Part shown: piece by piece, positions 19,812-33,726 of the stretch | How positions within the stretch are numbered: position 1 is the stretch's first letter | How the letters are laid out: each line of letters starts with the position of its first letter | Assembly: GCA_015178975.1 (NCBI GenBank) | Contig: WHVD01000119.1 | Location: 124,001 to 188,000, forward strand | Length of the DNA stretch: 64,000 bases | Direction: 5' to 3' | Source: Hysterangium stoloniferum | Lineage: Eukaryota > Basidiomycota > Agaricomycetes > Hysterangiales > Hysterangiaceae | Made by a program: the position numbers and the translations under genes | The notes under the pieces: model-generated | Seen by the model: only the letters and a program-made list of their open reading frames with translations | The model's database searches: none | What the model was told of the DNA's origin: nothing

Positions 19812-22800
19812 ATGAGCCAGACCACTTTTATACCTTTGCTTCAACCAAGTGATATCCAGCATGCAATTCGGGTAGGACTTACTTGGTTACGCTCTAATAT
19901 TAGCGAAGTAACGAAAGCTTTGTACAGCTCATAACAGAGTCTTATGCTGGTCAAGTCTCTGTGGAAGACCAGCGTCGGTATCAATGGGAACTGTTTGAGG
20001 TCCAGAAGAAATATGAAGCGTGGGGTCTGGTCACACCCTTATTGGATCACCCGGACCCTAATGTACAGTTCTTTGGAGCTCATACCGCCCAAGTCAAAAT
20101 CGTGAGGGATTGGTCAGTTCTAGTTTTGAGTATTTATTTTCGGTATTATATTTTCATTTTTAATGCAGGAAATCGTTTCCCAGACAGCATGCTGTTGGGC
20201 TTAAGGATCTGTTATTGGAATCAACATGCCGTGCAATTACTGCCAACCGAAGCAATGTAATCCTACGAAAGCTCTATGTCGCAGTATGCCCGTAACCAAA
20301 ATTATCGCACATGTCTCTCATAATTGCATTAAAGCTTAGCCAACTCGCGCTGAAACTTCATCCCACACGGCCATCCCAATGGCCAGATTGGATCCTGGCA
20401 ACCGTCACTCATTTGTCGGGCCACGGAGCGTCACCGGAGCAACTTTTGGATTTCCTCGCTATTGTGCCTGAGGAAATTCGCACGTCCGACCTCATCGGTA
20501 CCACCAAGTGCGTGTAGCCTTCGCCCTCGCGGGGGGGTTTGCTTGATCATAATCATATATCGCAATTCGCAGAGCGTCAATGAGCGGGAGCCTCACAGAG
20601 GCGATCCCGCTGGTCGTGCAGGCTATCTCGAGCTTAGCTACGAGTGCGGCGACGACTCCGCACCAGATCCAGACAGCGCTTCAGTGTTTGGAGAAGTGGA
20701 TTGTGTGGGGATTACCTGCCAAGTGCGTCTTGCCTGCTCTGCCCTTCCACGATATTTAATCTGCTTCAAGCGATTTGGCACCTCTGATTCCGATGCTGGT
20801 CTCTCTGCTTTCCTTTGAACATTCCTTCGTTGCGGCGTCGGATACGCTCCAGGAGATCCTGACTTCCTCATCATTAGCGGACGGCTCGGGAAACAAGATT
20901 TTGACGGAGCCGTTGCTCGACTTTTTGTCTACAAGCGGCCGGGCCATTTACGAACGAAGCATCTCACGTGAGAAACACTGCATTAAATGGGTTGATTTAT
21001 CTCACATCTTCCAGATGGATTCATCGATGAGACATCCCATTCACTCTGCAAACTTTTATGTGCGCTGGGAGACCATAGCTCGATGCACTTTGCGGCCACG
21101 CTCCCTGCGCGGCCTACGCAAACCTATCTGCGGCTTATGCTCAATTACACTGGGCTCCCCGGCTGGTTTGGTGTCGATGAAGAAGAGAGCGACATGTGCC
21201 TCCCGTTCTGGTACCTCTTGCAAGAATCCTTGTGGACGGTGGATTTTGTTAGCGACCGTGAACCTGGTAAGGAAAGTGAAGGCTGGGAACGATCTGAGGA
21301 GAAGCAGTGGGAGGTGGCGAATGAAGTGTACATGGAATTAGTAGATATTCTGCGCAGAAAAGTCATGTGGCCAAAGCAGGAAGTTCTGAATCAGTGGCCG
21401 AAAGGTATACGACTGTATATTCTCCGGTTTGTCATTGCGCTGAAGGCTATTCACAGATCAAGTGGACAAATTTGCCCAGTTAGTCGATCGATCGTAGGCT
21501 CGCCGAACCTTCAGATTAATCATAATTGTCAGATATCGACGAGACATTGGTGATATACTTGTCAATGCCTATTATGTTTTACGTGACAAGGTGCTGGAAA
21601 CGCTGGTCTCTGCCGTTGCCGATGCCATATCAGCCGATGAGCCTCGGACTGGGGGCTGGGAGGTATGCTATTGGTTGCAGGACAAGACCATTTCTCTTTC
21701 TTCTAACCATGTCCTGTATTAGAGCATTGAAGCCACGTTACACTGCATAATGTGCTCACAGGAAGCCATCCCTGTGGAGGAGAACCCTGTTTTGAAACGC
21801 CTATTCGATATCACTATCTTGGAAAAGATTTCATCATCGGGAACAGACCGTGTTCGGCGAACTATGATACAGCTCATTGGTGTGTTTGTAAATCATCCCT
21901 GGATTGGCGCCTTTCTGATCAACATGGCAGGCGAATATGCGACTTGGTTCACGACTTTACCGGCTTATGATAGGCTCTTGATGGATGTCGTTGGCCTGGT
22001 TGTGGCCGCATTGCATGTTCCATCTTTGTGTTTTCCTGCTGCAAACTCGCTGAAAGAGATGTGCGATGCTAACCGTATCGCATTGGCCCCTCATATGGCC
22101 GCTTTTGGCGATCTACATTCAGGCATCGCTGCTATCCCAGTAGGTGCTTTGTTTCATAAATGTGCAACTCATGCGCCAACGTTCGATCTAGGACACAGAA
22201 AAGAGCAAAGTTCTTCAATCAATTGCAAGCGTGGTACAAGCTGTGCCACCACGAGACGCTATCCAGCCAACAGAGGTATGAGTGCAATCCAACAAATATC
22301 TTGTCCACATCACATAACCAATGCACTTTTCCAGGCCATTGTGAATCCTGTATTGGAGAAATTGGCTCAGGCTATTACATTGGCGGGTCAGGTGTGCTAT
22401 CATACCCTTTGCAATTGGTTGTAAATCTCACTTTTCCTCATGGTGTGCATAGCTACCTGAAGATGCTCGTAATTTGTGCATTCAACAGCTGCACGCTCTC
22501 ACTGGATGTGCTCGTGGCCTCACAAGCGCCTCTGAACCTTTGTTCGTCCTTGAAGAAGAATCGGAAGGTCAACCTGAGCTGGCAGAGATGAACGCAGCGA
22601 GAGATGATCCACGGGTTATCAAACTGCGTCAAGACATCATTGTTGACCTAGAACGCGTTATGCAATTGTGGTCAACAGACTCGGAGACGGCTGATGTATG
22701 TTACGCTCAGGTGTTTTGCATACATTTCTGATATCCCTTCTTTAAAGGCCTTGAAGGATCTGTTTAAAGCTATTACTTGTCTTCCAGCAGATGTATCATT

Positions 22801-23868
22801 GATCTCTCTACCACCTGGTCCTCTTTTGGAGCTTGTTTGCACGGCGGCTCAGCGTCGTCTCAACAGTGTTTGGCTAGGATTGGCTGCAATGCTGATGGGG
22901 CAATTATGTCCGCCATCCTTGACTACTCTTAGTTTGGGTCCTACCCCAGACGCTGAGAACTTGGTTTTGAGTGCACTGCCCATGCTCCTAGAGCCTTGTT
23001 TTGTTCTTTTACATAGCACACAGGCAATGGAAGAGGTATGTGGCAGCCCGGCGTCTATAGATAACTAACTCACTAGTTTATTTTCCTCATAATAGGACCC
23101 AGATATTGCTCTATCTCTTTTCCTCTGCATGGAAATGGTGTGTGGGACAGAGTCTAGAGGAATATGCTACTGACCTAACCCGTCTAGGTGACTCGTCAAT
23201 TCACTCGGACAATATATAATCTGCCCATTGGAATTTTCACCACTTTAATGCAAACAACTGTCGGGGCAATGGCGATCCAAGAGCGTTATGCACTGGTGTC
23301 TGCTTGTTCGTTCTTGGTATGTCCTTCTCATAGATGTACCACTAGTATATTACTATTGCTGAGAATGATTTAAGATGGGTTTGGTTCGACAAACGTTCGC
23401 CGACGGGAACCTTAGTGACCAGGCTGACGCTTTAATGAACGTGCATGGAAAGGCAATAGTGCATGCTATCTTATCGGGTTTTGCTGGCGTCGCGCCGAGA
23501 TCTACTCTGCCGAATCTCATTGACCTCCTTGCGTTGATCGCCTTGAAGCGTACCGATCAGTGTCGAATCTGGATGCGAGAGACGCTTTTTTCAGTGAGTA
23601 CGGTACCTAAAATTATGTATCTTTATTTACTAAGACTATATATACCAGGAATACTTTGTCCAAAGTCAGGCCACGCCGGATGCTAAAGAGAAGTTCCTTA
23701 GAATTGTCACAAGGTCAGCTTATTCATTACGTAATTTCTATCTATATCGTCTTATTTCGAAACAGTGCTCGTTCCACTAAAAAAATAAGGGATGCGTCAA
23801 ATCAATTTGCGCTCATTGCTCGCGGATTAGAAGGGTCGAGTTTCGGATACGCAACAATTACCTTCTAG
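19812..23868 (+). CDS. Importin-13 / Kap122-type karyopherin-beta
   Basis: A gene of a dozen or more short introns; the first exons are 19812-19871, 19928-20112, 20169-20283 and one from 20335. The N-terminus (MSQTTFIPLLQPSDIQHAIR) and the importin-beta N-terminal block (VTPLLDHPDPNVQFFGAHTA) lead into HEAT-like helices. Examples are MHFAATLPARPTQTYLRLML and LPGWFGVDEEESDMCLPFWY, the latter typical of importin-13. The end is FALIARGLEGSSFGYATITF, matching the family C-terminus. The product is about 1000 residues. Importin-13 shuttles cargo in both directions across the nuclear pore under Ran control. Several internal splice boundaries were not fixed base by base. Confidence 0.88.
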
Positions 23869-26837
23869 ATTTCCGCTTGGTGTAGATGGTAGATTTAGTA
23901 TTTTATCATGTGTAACAAGTCCACCTACTCTATAGCTAGCAATAACATTGTGATATGCATCACTTTTGTAACAATGAGCACGAAGGTATGATGTTCTTTC
24001 ATACGTCACAATTCATATCACCTCCACTCAATAAGGTTCACGCATTCACAGAAAAATAATTAATTACAAATATTAACCCCTGCTTGAGAGAAATTTTTTG
24101 CGAGGCCTAAAATTTGCGAAGTCTATAAACCTAGAATCGCGAACGGGATGTATTTAAATCACCAAAGCTCTCCCTGAATTTCGAAAATGTCTACATTATT
24201 CTTCATATATCTGGTATATTATTTTAATTTTTTCCGCCCCATGGAGCGCTTGATTTACAATCTTTTTAAGTAATATAAACGAAAATAGCTGGGTATAAAT
24301 ATGCATCTGGGTTCTAAACCGCTCCTTTGTTGTTTTTAGTTATATCAATGCTGTAAGTCGTTGAGGAAACTCACGATTTACTAAATACGCACTTTCGTAG
24401 AATACGCTCGGCTAAAGAGTACTTTACAGTAGCTTAGTCATACGCACAAAACTTTGTTATACCGTCAACATCTAACATCCTTATCAGTCATGAATTTCTG
24501 GATATTTTTATATAGGCGACTTGAGTGTGGCGAAGTAGCAGGAAGACTTAGATTCAGTTGGCACGGACCAATGAAATTAGTCCGTGTTTTTTGTGCTTCC
24601 CCTTTTAAGCTCCGCCATCGTGGCCTGCCGCCTTTGTCTCTTGCCACGATCGTCTGAGTGACCGGCCCTCAAGGTATTACTCAGCTATTGGGACTCGCTC
24701 ATGTCCCCATCAGCATGTTTTGTCCAATGGAGCCTACGGAAAACTTGTATTTAGTGTCGAGCCTAAATATAATAGGACACGTAATGCTGATTCGGCATCA
24801 CGTGACTTACTCTATGGGTTCCCTGCATCATCCCACAAAACTGGGATTTCCGCCTCCAAAATACCATTTAATTAGTCAAACATTCTACTTTATTTTTAAA
24901 TATACCCTTTCGAAGTTTTTTTATAATGTTATTTTATATGACTAATACTTACTAGTAAAGCCTGGTCTTGAGCCCGAAGTAAGCCTTCTTGGTGAAGCCG
25001 GGCCAAAGCCTGGGCTTTCAGGCCGAGCCGAGCCCGCCAAATCACTACCTGTATGAAGTGCATCAATGCCTAAAACAATATTTATCCAATCTTTGCGTGA
25101 TTTTTTCTTAGCAAATAATTTTCCTTTAATATTCTAATATCATTTGTCCATATTAATTTGAAAATATCGAATAGGATATCTTGTCGAAAAGGAGGCTAGA
25201 AGGACAGCGTCCAAGGGCTGTAGCCTCTCGTTTAATTCCTGGAACTGCCTTCGGAACTGCGGTCTCTGGTATTTTATTTTTGGAAATTTGTACCGAGATG
25301 CAGGGTCAGATACATGATTTCTGTTATATATCTAGATCACTACGTATCTATATCCTCACGTTAAACCCTAGCCCGGTATTGATCCGTCTCGGGGGATGTG
25401 CCGCAACTCCCAAAATCTGGTTAGTGGTGCCTCGAAATCACTTTGGTTCGGTTAATGTATCTGTCGCTGAACCGCGATCGAAACCACATAAGCTCAGTCC
25501 GAGTTCAGAGTCACTACTTATTTAAACTATTTCATCTTACTTACGATTCCCATAGTAAATATAATCAAGAATAAACTAAATATTTTCAACGTCGTGAAAT
25601 TTTGTTAATCCGATGTGGTAACTTGTGTATCCTGCGCTTCAGTCAATTATTAACACATTATGAGTGTAGTGATACTGCCGAACTATTTAAAATACAATTC
25701 TTCATATATTATCAGTGATATAGCTCTTGCCAAGGATCATCACCTGACACGTTCCACATATGGTACCCAAGTATGTCAAGCAATGGCAGTCAACCAGCAC
25801 GTTACAAAGTTATTAGGGAGTCTGATAAATAATTAACTCTTCCGAGTGGTATCTGGGAGGTAGATGAGTAATTGGGGGGCTTCTTCTATGAGAGGCGGAT
25901 CAGAGGGTATATCCGTTTAGGAAGGGACCTGGTTTGCTTAATTCTAATTATATCAATTCATATTGAGCCGAAAGATGAAACCCGTCCATTACTTATGCTT
26001 ATATACGTCACAAAAACCTGATGAACCTTATTAGCGACAGGAGGGGCTGAAGAAACCTGATCCGACGCCTGACATAGGGACGTGGGCCACTTTAAATATA
26101 CCGGACATGCCCTTACTCGATGGAAGGTTGTTGGTAAGCAACTATAATAGTATTCGATCCAGGAGAGGGAAAAATTAAGGAGTCTCTACATGGGCGGAGA
26201 AGGAAAGTGTGAGAGATGCATGACTCACTGATGTTCCCGCCATTTCATTTTCATGTAAATTATCGCGGGTAGGTTATACCTGTTGGACAACTTCATAACA
26301 GCGGGTGATCAAATAGGGACATGAGAGCCTACCCAGTATCCAGGCTTTAGATTTGAGAAGCTTGATCTTATTCGCTTGCTGATACACCACTGGCATGAGC
26401 CCAACTCTGCTCCTTGGCTTTAGGTACTTTCTTCAAAAAGATCCCTCAACACTCTTTTCAAAGTCCCGTTTACCCAAACGGGAGAATACGCCTAATTTGT
26501 GTATGGTGTGCCTTGACAGCTAATTGTTTCCTGGTATTTAATTTACAAAAGGATATTGGGTAGTCAAACAACAGGCGAACTGCATGCAGTCCGGAAACAA
26601 GGGCGGGTACATCCCTTGCTTGTCCAGACCTGGCCCAAAATGCCAATTATTGGCTGAGTACTCCGCTGCAAATGTTTGCCACCAAGCGCCGAGGGCAACT
26701 CTTTTAATAATTCTAGGCGATGGTCAAATTAACAGGAAACACAAACGCAGGACCACAGATTGAAATCGGGTCATATAAATCTACAATTCGATGAGGTGTA
26801 GGTCTTTCCGTCCCCTACCCAGTGCAGCGTTCGCTCG
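23869..26837. other. 3-kb A/T-rich gap with a Copia-LTR relic and hairpin
   Basis: No gene is supported. A 23-nt stretch at 24419-24441 is identical to part of the Copia LTR at 10515-10537, with weaker similarity around it. A short inverted repeat (CACGGAC / GTCCGTG) lies at about 24560-24585. A GC-rich block of repeated GGCCGAG/AGCCCG motifs lies at about 24960-25040. The open frame at 25181-25525 resembles nothing known. Confidence 0.4.
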
Positions 26838-28646
26838 ATGGTCAGAGACACAGCGACTGCTGCTTTAATCGCAAGTACCAGTGCACAGGTTACCGCACAG
26901 AAAGTTGCAGTGTTTTCTTTATGTCTCCTCATATATGATATCTGTATGTCCTGTTTATTGTATGTAACAAACCACTTACTACAAACGAGATTGCAGTCAT
27001 CACTCTTGATCAAGAGGTATGATGCTTAGTTCCCAGGGAATAAAGACGTTGTCATTTGACCTTGGTTGTAGATCGAGTACATTTGGAAGTCTCGACCCCA
27101 TATAACGTTAATCAAAGTGCTGTTCTGGCTGAATAGATGGTAATGTTGTTTTTTTATTTTTAAAAGTTGTTTAAATGGCGCATAACACTTTCAATCATTT
27201 TCAAGGTTCATGCCAATAACGCTAGGGTATGTTCGGCCGTGAGTGATCAATGTTTGCGCTAACGATTTATTAGGATGCGGATAACGAGTAATAATTTATC
27301 ATTTTGACTGCATGTAACGTCACCGACTCTGGTGTGATTATAACAGGATTTAACAATGATGATATATCTCCAACAGTGAGCTGCCATGAACGATCTGGCT
27401 CTGAAATGGTGACTTACCCATATTTCACATCAGGGGTAGGTCCTACCACCGCGGCTCCCTAAATGTGTTTTTACCCCTTTGATTTTATAAGCTGTCTCTG
27501 GCTACTCGCAGTCGTCCAAACCCTACAGGTTTTCCACATGACGGTCTTCGAATCCGCGATGGCTCTTCGAATATGGGCACTCTACCAACGCAGTCGTAAA
27601 GTCTCTGTTCTATTGGCCACACTCATCATAGGCACCACTATTCACGGCATTGTCGTCGATGGGATTAGCCTCAGAGTGAGTTCGGGTGCTTTGAATTTTG
27701 CATTCACCCATCTTACCACGGAATGTCAGGCAGTCTGGACATCTAGCCCAGAGCCGTCCGAACGTATGATATTTAGTGTGGTATCGCCAGATTTTACTTC
27801 TGAAGATCATGCGTTCATCAGAGTCATACCTCACCGGCTGCAATGATAAAACTCCCCGTCTACCTGCACTTTATGGGAGCATATTTTATCCTACATTAGT
27901 GCTAGAAGTCATTAATTCTGCGTTTAATTTGTATATCAATTCCCATCGCTGAGCTATTTTTTCTAGGTAGTATTTTTCTGCATGACAATATGGCAGATCA
28001 TTCGCTTTGGACAGCTTTCGCGTCGAACGCCGCTGATGGTTCATATTGCCCGCAACGGCATAATTTTTTTTCTTTGTATGTCTATCTATCTGATTATTGC
28101 AGCTTCCCATCAACTTACAGATTGAACAGTTGCTCTTAGTAGGTAACCCAGGCTCATCTACACCGCGTCATTTACCCCGATTTCTTCAGTCGCCATTTTG
28201 TTTGCAGTCATAGGCGGTTTTTTTCCAAGCACCTATTTGGCTGCTCGAAATTCAAAGTAGGTACATATTCTCGAGACACGCTGTTACGCGGACTGACACC
28301 TCACAGTCTCATTGTAGCGGTCTTATCGATGAACTGCTCACGGCTCATCCTCAGCATTCGGGATGCGTTCCACGACGTTCGCCCTAGTATGCCTCCGACG
28401 ACGGAATCGAACATCCGAATTACCACCATCCAGATGAGGTCACGACTGGGATCCGCCTTCGGTGAGCTGACGCAGCTTGATGCAGCTGATTTGGAACCAG
28501 TAATATGTGAACCTCCAAATAACGGATGGCTCGACCCGAGAAAAAAACTGACTTGTAGTGAGGACACGCGTTTAGAGTTGGGGGAATTGGAAACGGTACC
28601 AGAAGCGGAAGAATACGAGGACTCTGGCATCTGTTCACGAAGCTAA
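26838..28646 (+). CDS. DUF6533-type seven-helix membrane protein
   Basis: Exons begin at ATG 26838 (exon 1 26838-26943, exon 2 26997-27016, exon 3 27072-27139, exon 4 from 27206). The spliced start ends LLIYDI and continues ITLDQEIEYIWKSRP, matching the DUF6533 pattern Y-D-x3-T-x3-E-x-x-Y-I-W, followed by FWLNR. Later helices include FESAMALRIWALYQRSRKVS and MVHIARNGIIFFLCMSIYLI. The last exon has SRLILSIRDAFHDV and a hydrophilic cytosolic tail. These basidiomycete proteins look like receptors, but no ligand or function is known. One splice junction around 27226-27350 could not be resolved cleanly, so a defect there is possible. Confidence 0.65.
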
Positions 28647-29905
28647 GGCTTGCCAAACGGGGACGACCCATCCTCCCTTAATGATTAAATGGTTTAAATA
28701 TCATGGGATTTGTTATATTCCTGACTTGTCTTTCATTACTAGATAATACTCTCATGGACCCACATTGGACAGACTCACTTTCCATCCACACCAAATATCT
28801 CACTCAATCTTTGTTCAATCCACTCCATACTTTACACATGACGTATAATACACTATAGTAATATTTTCCAAATGCTTTTAGCCTGATGGTAATTTAGTCT
28901 TGTCTTTTCTCGGGCAGTAAACAGAGTAGTCGGCTTAATTAGTTTATAGGCAAACACTAATGCCTACCTGCATAAGTAACCTAATAAGTTTTGAATAACT
29001 TCCATTCGTTAGGTGTCAAACGGACCTCAATATTAATGCGTGGTTCATTGGAATAACCGTGCTTGATGTCAAATTTGTGCCAATGGACTTTATGCGCTTC
29101 TGGATCCAACTTCGGTAACTGAATTCAGAATGGACGATATCTCCAACACTCGATTTCAAGTTGGCTGACTTGAAGCAAGCAAGTATTTATTCCACCTCGA
29201 CATCCATAGCTCGCCTCAGAGCATATTTATCGTCCCTTCTCTTTATATCAGAGAACGGAATCGCAGTACCTATATTTAGTTGATCGGCCCATCTCACCCA
29301 GGACGGTTTCTCACGAGCCAATAATATGATCCGGTAGACATCGTCTCTGTGGATGTGCCCAACGTAAAGTCTATGGCTAAATTAAAATTACAATAGATTA
29401 GCAGCCTGCAAGCAGCTTTACGATATCGCCATTTAACGACACTGTATCGTAAAATTAATTTAGTGTAAGGAGAACGATCGGTCTCCAAGCATAGCTCAGC
29501 GTTGGTGCCGAATAAATTAGTTAGGCACAAAATATGAGAAGAAGCATCAAAATGTTGAGACGGCGCTGTAAAATTTCCACCTGCTGCTCATGTCCAGGTG
29601 TCCATTCTCATTCCACCTGCTTTCCTATTGTCTATTGTTGAAATCAAGTCTGGAACCCTAGAATAACCTTAAGAAAAAGATAAATAAACTTCGCTTTACC
29701 TCGTATAAGGCAAACAGATGTAAAATGCATGAAACTAGACTACTCTTCGGCTAAGACAAATTACAATTAAAACTGTGATAAGGATCTGCGGCGCTTCTTC
29801 CTGGTGTCAGGGGCCACCCGGCGCCCTGTGCATGCACGCTTGTCTAGCATTTTTACACTTATACCATAGATTTTTCCCTAGCTTCAACCTTAAAGATACC
29901 CTCTA
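28647..29905. other. Intergenic region, no gene supported
   Basis: About 1.26 kb of A/T-rich DNA without convincing coding signal, repeats or RNA genes. The short minus-strand frame at 29294-29530 has no recognisable domain. Confidence 0.3.
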
Positions 29906-30571
29906 ATGCATCTTCTCAAAATTTTCTTTGGCATTGCATGCCTTCTTTTTCCTACGCAGGGCCTATGTGAGTAGCAGGTGGATTTTGTTGCTGAACGGTC
30001 GTCGGATGACATTTTTCGTTTTCATAGCGTACTTTGTCATTAATCAGCCCACAAAGGGTACCCAATGGGTGAATGGTCAAGCGAACTATGCGACGTGGAC
30101 TGCAGGTTTAGGACAGGACATAACCATGTTTGATGTCGAGTTGGCGAGACTCAGTACCGATGGTCTATTATTCGTGGCCCTTAATGGTGTGTCTTTTCGC
30201 TTCCTAATATTGATAATGAGATTCACCCATCAATGTTCTTAGTACCTATCAAGGAAGCTAAATTGCCTATCGTTCTTCAAGATGTCCCAGCAGCCGACGA
30301 TTACTTCCTGTTATTTCTAAACTCAACACACGGTGCCGTGTACTCCGTATCTCAAAGATTTTCTATTCTATCCGCCGGTGAATCTTCGAATAGTTCTACG
30401 ACTCCAGCAGGGCAACTTTTAGCATCAGTGACAGTCAGTGGTGCACCAAACCCAACTTCAAGTTTTGCTTATACTTTTACTCCAACATCTGATGCGATAA
30501 CAACCCGGGTGCCGTATGTACTCCTCTACGCCATACTGGGTGGCCTTCTCTCAACGTGGCCCATGTACTGA
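29906..30571 (+). CDS. Small secreted Kre9/Knh1-like, probably GPI-anchored protein
   Basis: Three exons (29906-29966, 30028-30186, 30243-30571) in matching phase give 182 residues. A signal peptide (MHLLKIFFGIACLLFPTQG) precedes an immunoglobulin-like Kre9/KNH N-terminal domain: VINQPTKGTQWVNGQ, then ITMFDVEL, and DVPAADDYFLLFLNSTHGAV followed by SVSQRFSI. A Ser/Thr-rich stretch (GESSNSSTTPAG) and a hydrophobic end (VPYVLLYAILGGLLSTW) suit a GPI-anchor signal. Members of this family are cell-wall or surface proteins; yeast Kre9 is needed for beta-1,6-glucan. The specific role here is unknown. Confidence 0.75.
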
Positions 30572-31079
30572 CGAATTTGGAGGGTGGGTGCTGTATGAGA
30601 CGGGCACGGACTACAAGGACTTTTTTTATTTTTTTATTACGGGGGTAGTGTTGTGGACTATCATCATTGTGATTTTATAGACACCATGGGGTGGATTGTC
30701 TTGTTTTGATATATGTCAAATTTTTACAAATTGCATCATCTCCTGCAATATTTCCCCCACGACATATTTTAATATGATTAATACAATGTTAGATTTAACA
30801 ATCACTCCTTCAAGGTCGTATACTATTTTATTTAGTCTGCTGTGATGTAAAATGATTCAGGAAGGAGAAAAACTGGACATATAGTCATTTTTCGAAATGC
30901 ATCACGCAAAACAAGTAATTGTGAATAAGTACACCATTCCTACGAGTATATACAAATTACTACTCAAAAAGAGTGGTGACAAACGTGACACCCGTCACTC
31001 CCAAAGAAATCTGAAATTTAAACTCCGCAAATCCTCATCTATTACTTGTAACTCGCGGAAGGCTCGGAAACCTTCGAAA
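30572..31079. other. Intergenic region and QCR6 promoter
   Basis: About 500 bp, A/T-rich, with no gene seen. The part just before 31080 is open in the QCR6 frame back to about 30897, but only the ATG at 31080 gives the conserved N-terminus. Confidence 0.3.
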
Positions 31080-31750
31080 ATGCTTTCAGGATTGTTCAGT
31101 TCGTTTGTCGTGCATGCGGATGCGAAACAGGAGCCAGAAGCTGAATCCGTAGACAAGAACGAGGATAATAAGGAAGAGGGCGGAGAGGCTGATGCGGGAG
31201 GTGAGGCTGAGGCGGAGGAGGAGGAGCCCGAAGATGTAAGTCCGTTTGCTAATAATGCCGCTGAAGCTGTTAATGTCGTGATACTGATGAGGCATCTTGG
31301 TACAAGCCCCACCCAGCGATCCGGGAGGAATGCAGTAACTCCTCCGCCTGTATTAGTCTTAAGAAACACTTCGATCATTGTCAAGAGAAGGTCCAAGCTG
31401 GCGAAGGATTCAAGGGCGAGAATTGTGTTGAAGAGATGTAAGCTATTCATGTATCTGTACTTGCAGTGCTAAACTCGACTTTGTACCTTAGGTGTACGTT
31501 CTTTCATTCTGCAGTGACTTTATAAACTGCTAACAACGAAAATCCTTCCTGTTCCGCCGCGTATTCGACAGTCCAGTAAGTACCATTACCAACTACGAAG
31601 GAACGCAGAGTTTTGACACCCTTAACAGCATGATGCATTGCGCTGACGTACGTTTAGGCATCCCCGATGCTCACTACGCTCTTGCTAATCCCGTACATTC
31701 ATTACATATAGACCTGCGCCGCACCGAATCTATTCTCAAAGCTTCGTTAA
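31080..31750 (+). CDS. QCR6: Cytochrome bc1 complex hinge subunit
   Basis: Four exons (31080-31235, 31307-31437, 31611-31647, 31712-31750) give about 120 residues. The N-terminal part MLSGLFSSFVVHADAKQEPE is followed by a long Glu-rich acidic run typical of fungal hinge proteins. The conserved domain reads PHPAIREECSNSSACISLKK then HFDHCQEKVQAGEGFKGENC. It finishes with MMHCADTCAAPNLFSKLR; the paired cysteines form the helical-hairpin disulfides of UQCRH. The subunit sits on cytochrome c1 in the intermembrane space and helps docking of cytochrome c. The acceptor of exon 3 (AG at 31609-31610) is assigned by frame and is the least certain junction. Confidence 0.9.
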
Positions 31751-33726
31751 ACCAGCGGTGGGCTCCCTATCGGGGAAGGCAGAAGTAGAAACTAGATGTC
31801 AGTATGAAGTGGCTATATTTCTTCTGTAGAAATGCTGATTTCATTGTCTTGGCTAGACCTCTACATGTCTGAAAATAGATCTAAATCAAAACAAATCACC
31901 TCGCATGGGACATGCTCCTGGATTTAATGTTTTGTAACAGACAAGGATGAATTTATTGATTGATGTATTCGGTTCCATCGACGTCAAATCTGTCCTCGAT
32001 GTCCAAACACGCGGCCGAACCATGGCCTGTCCCCTCATAAATTTTTGGTATATATCAATTTTGCGGTTTAAACCCGCTATGCCGTTTGGGCCAGGCAGTT
32101 TTCGACATTCTAACATCCGCATCTATGGCCATTTGGCATTCCCTAGAGTCTCAGTAGTTTGATCCAGTACAAGCTCGTTCGGACTATATGAGTTTTAAAG
32201 AGATGTTAATTGGAGCATTGCAAGATATCTGATAGGCTATCTGGGCCACCCTTCCAGCATCGACTCTCTAGTGCGCCATATCCTGCACGGTGGCAACGGA
32301 CTCCCAACAACAAAAGACATACATTTAAATAATTAGAAAACTCTGAAATCAAGCAAACGAGATTTCAATGCATCACGTCCATGCAATTACATGAAAATAG
32401 GGTGTTTGGCTTCGATATCTTTATGATGCATTACCGTTCCGTATTTCGTCACTCTATTATCCCATCGTTTCTATTACTAAATTTCAGGATGTTCCTGGAT
32501 CGATATACAGCACACTCTGAATGCTAGCTATTAAAACAGGTAAAACAGTGTCTCCTGTCAAAAGCCGTTCAAGTTGGATGTGCTGTCAAGTTTTAATACC
32601 TCAAGGGCATCTGAGAAATAAGACAATGACGACGACGACGACTTCGGGACGAGTGAAAGGTGGATCGTTGGACATGGGGAGTGATGGTTTTATGCACGGA
32701 GACGCCATACATGAGGTCAACGTCTTGGGTTAGGGGATAAGGAAAGAATTCGAAAGAGTACGGACACAGCTTAGTACCTTGTGTGGGAAGGAAGTAAGGT
32801 GCAGATTAGAGGTAAAGGCACCAAGATTACATACAGCAACTTGGATGCGCTCAACACTCGGGTTTAGAATAATTGAATTGATCCCGAGAGGAATGCACAG
32901 AACCGTTGCAGCCCACCCAAGACTAGATTTCTGCTCGACCAGTGCCGTAAAGTCTATGTTTGTAAGTTGTTGGACCTTGCTTGTGTTATAATATTTACCG
33001 TCGAATGCTTGAGCACGGCCCGGCTTCGTTTCCGGCCGCGCAAAAGAGTGGTGGCGACGCTATATAGCTTGCTTACGATACCGGAGCGCATCCCAAAAAA
33101 AACCGTCAGCTACTGAGTTGCTCGATTCCCGTGGCGAATAAGCCCGTAGTAGCCACCGAAGTCAACAGGATTTACGACCACATTGCTCCCAGAAACGCGC
33201 GATATCATTATCCAAAGTGGGGACTGTGTTGGTTTGAGGCGACAAGCCTTTATAGGTGAAATAATGGACCTGGTTTGAGTCAAAGTCACTCGATTTCAAG
33301 AATGCGGAAGCCTTTGGGCAATGTTAATTCGAAGGCCTAGTGTTTGGGCAAGGCAAATACGATGAGTCCAGACGATAGAGGTTGTTATGACACATGAAGC
33401 TCCCGATAGATCAACGAAGCCTGCAGGGAACACAGCCAAATATAGAGTTGGTGATTTGGTGTATCTTGGTCACCGAACCGGAGCAATATAAGGGTAGGTG
33501 CCATGCTAGATATTTAGACCATAGAGATAACACGGATGTTAGATTGAAATGAACATTAAAAATTGTTAAAATGGTCAATCACAAGTTGCAGTTTGCATCG
33601 CATAAATATCAATAGTCAAAATTGAGATTAAAGAGGATCCTATCTGGAGTGACATTACAATATCATTATCAAACCCTGGTCATTATTCCTGTGTTCTCAT
33701 CCCTCGTCACGGGCTTTATAAAGAAT
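31751..33726. other. 2-kb gap with weak retroelement traces
   Basis: No gene is supported. Open frames at 32521-32733 and 32779-32991 show no domain. Around 33420-33480 one plus-strand frame reads KYRVGDLVYLGHRTGAI, resembling the C-terminal part of Gypsy integrases. It is too short and decayed to be sure. Confidence 0.3.

Noticed and set aside
25181..25525. 114-codon open frame between importin-13 and the DUF6533 gene
   Set aside because: It begins without an ATG, shows no domain, and lies in sequence with no other coding signs.
33420..33480. KYRVGDLVYLG-like phrase as an integrase C-terminal domain
   Set aside because: Only about 15 residues match the general pattern, and stops lie on both sides; too little to call an element.
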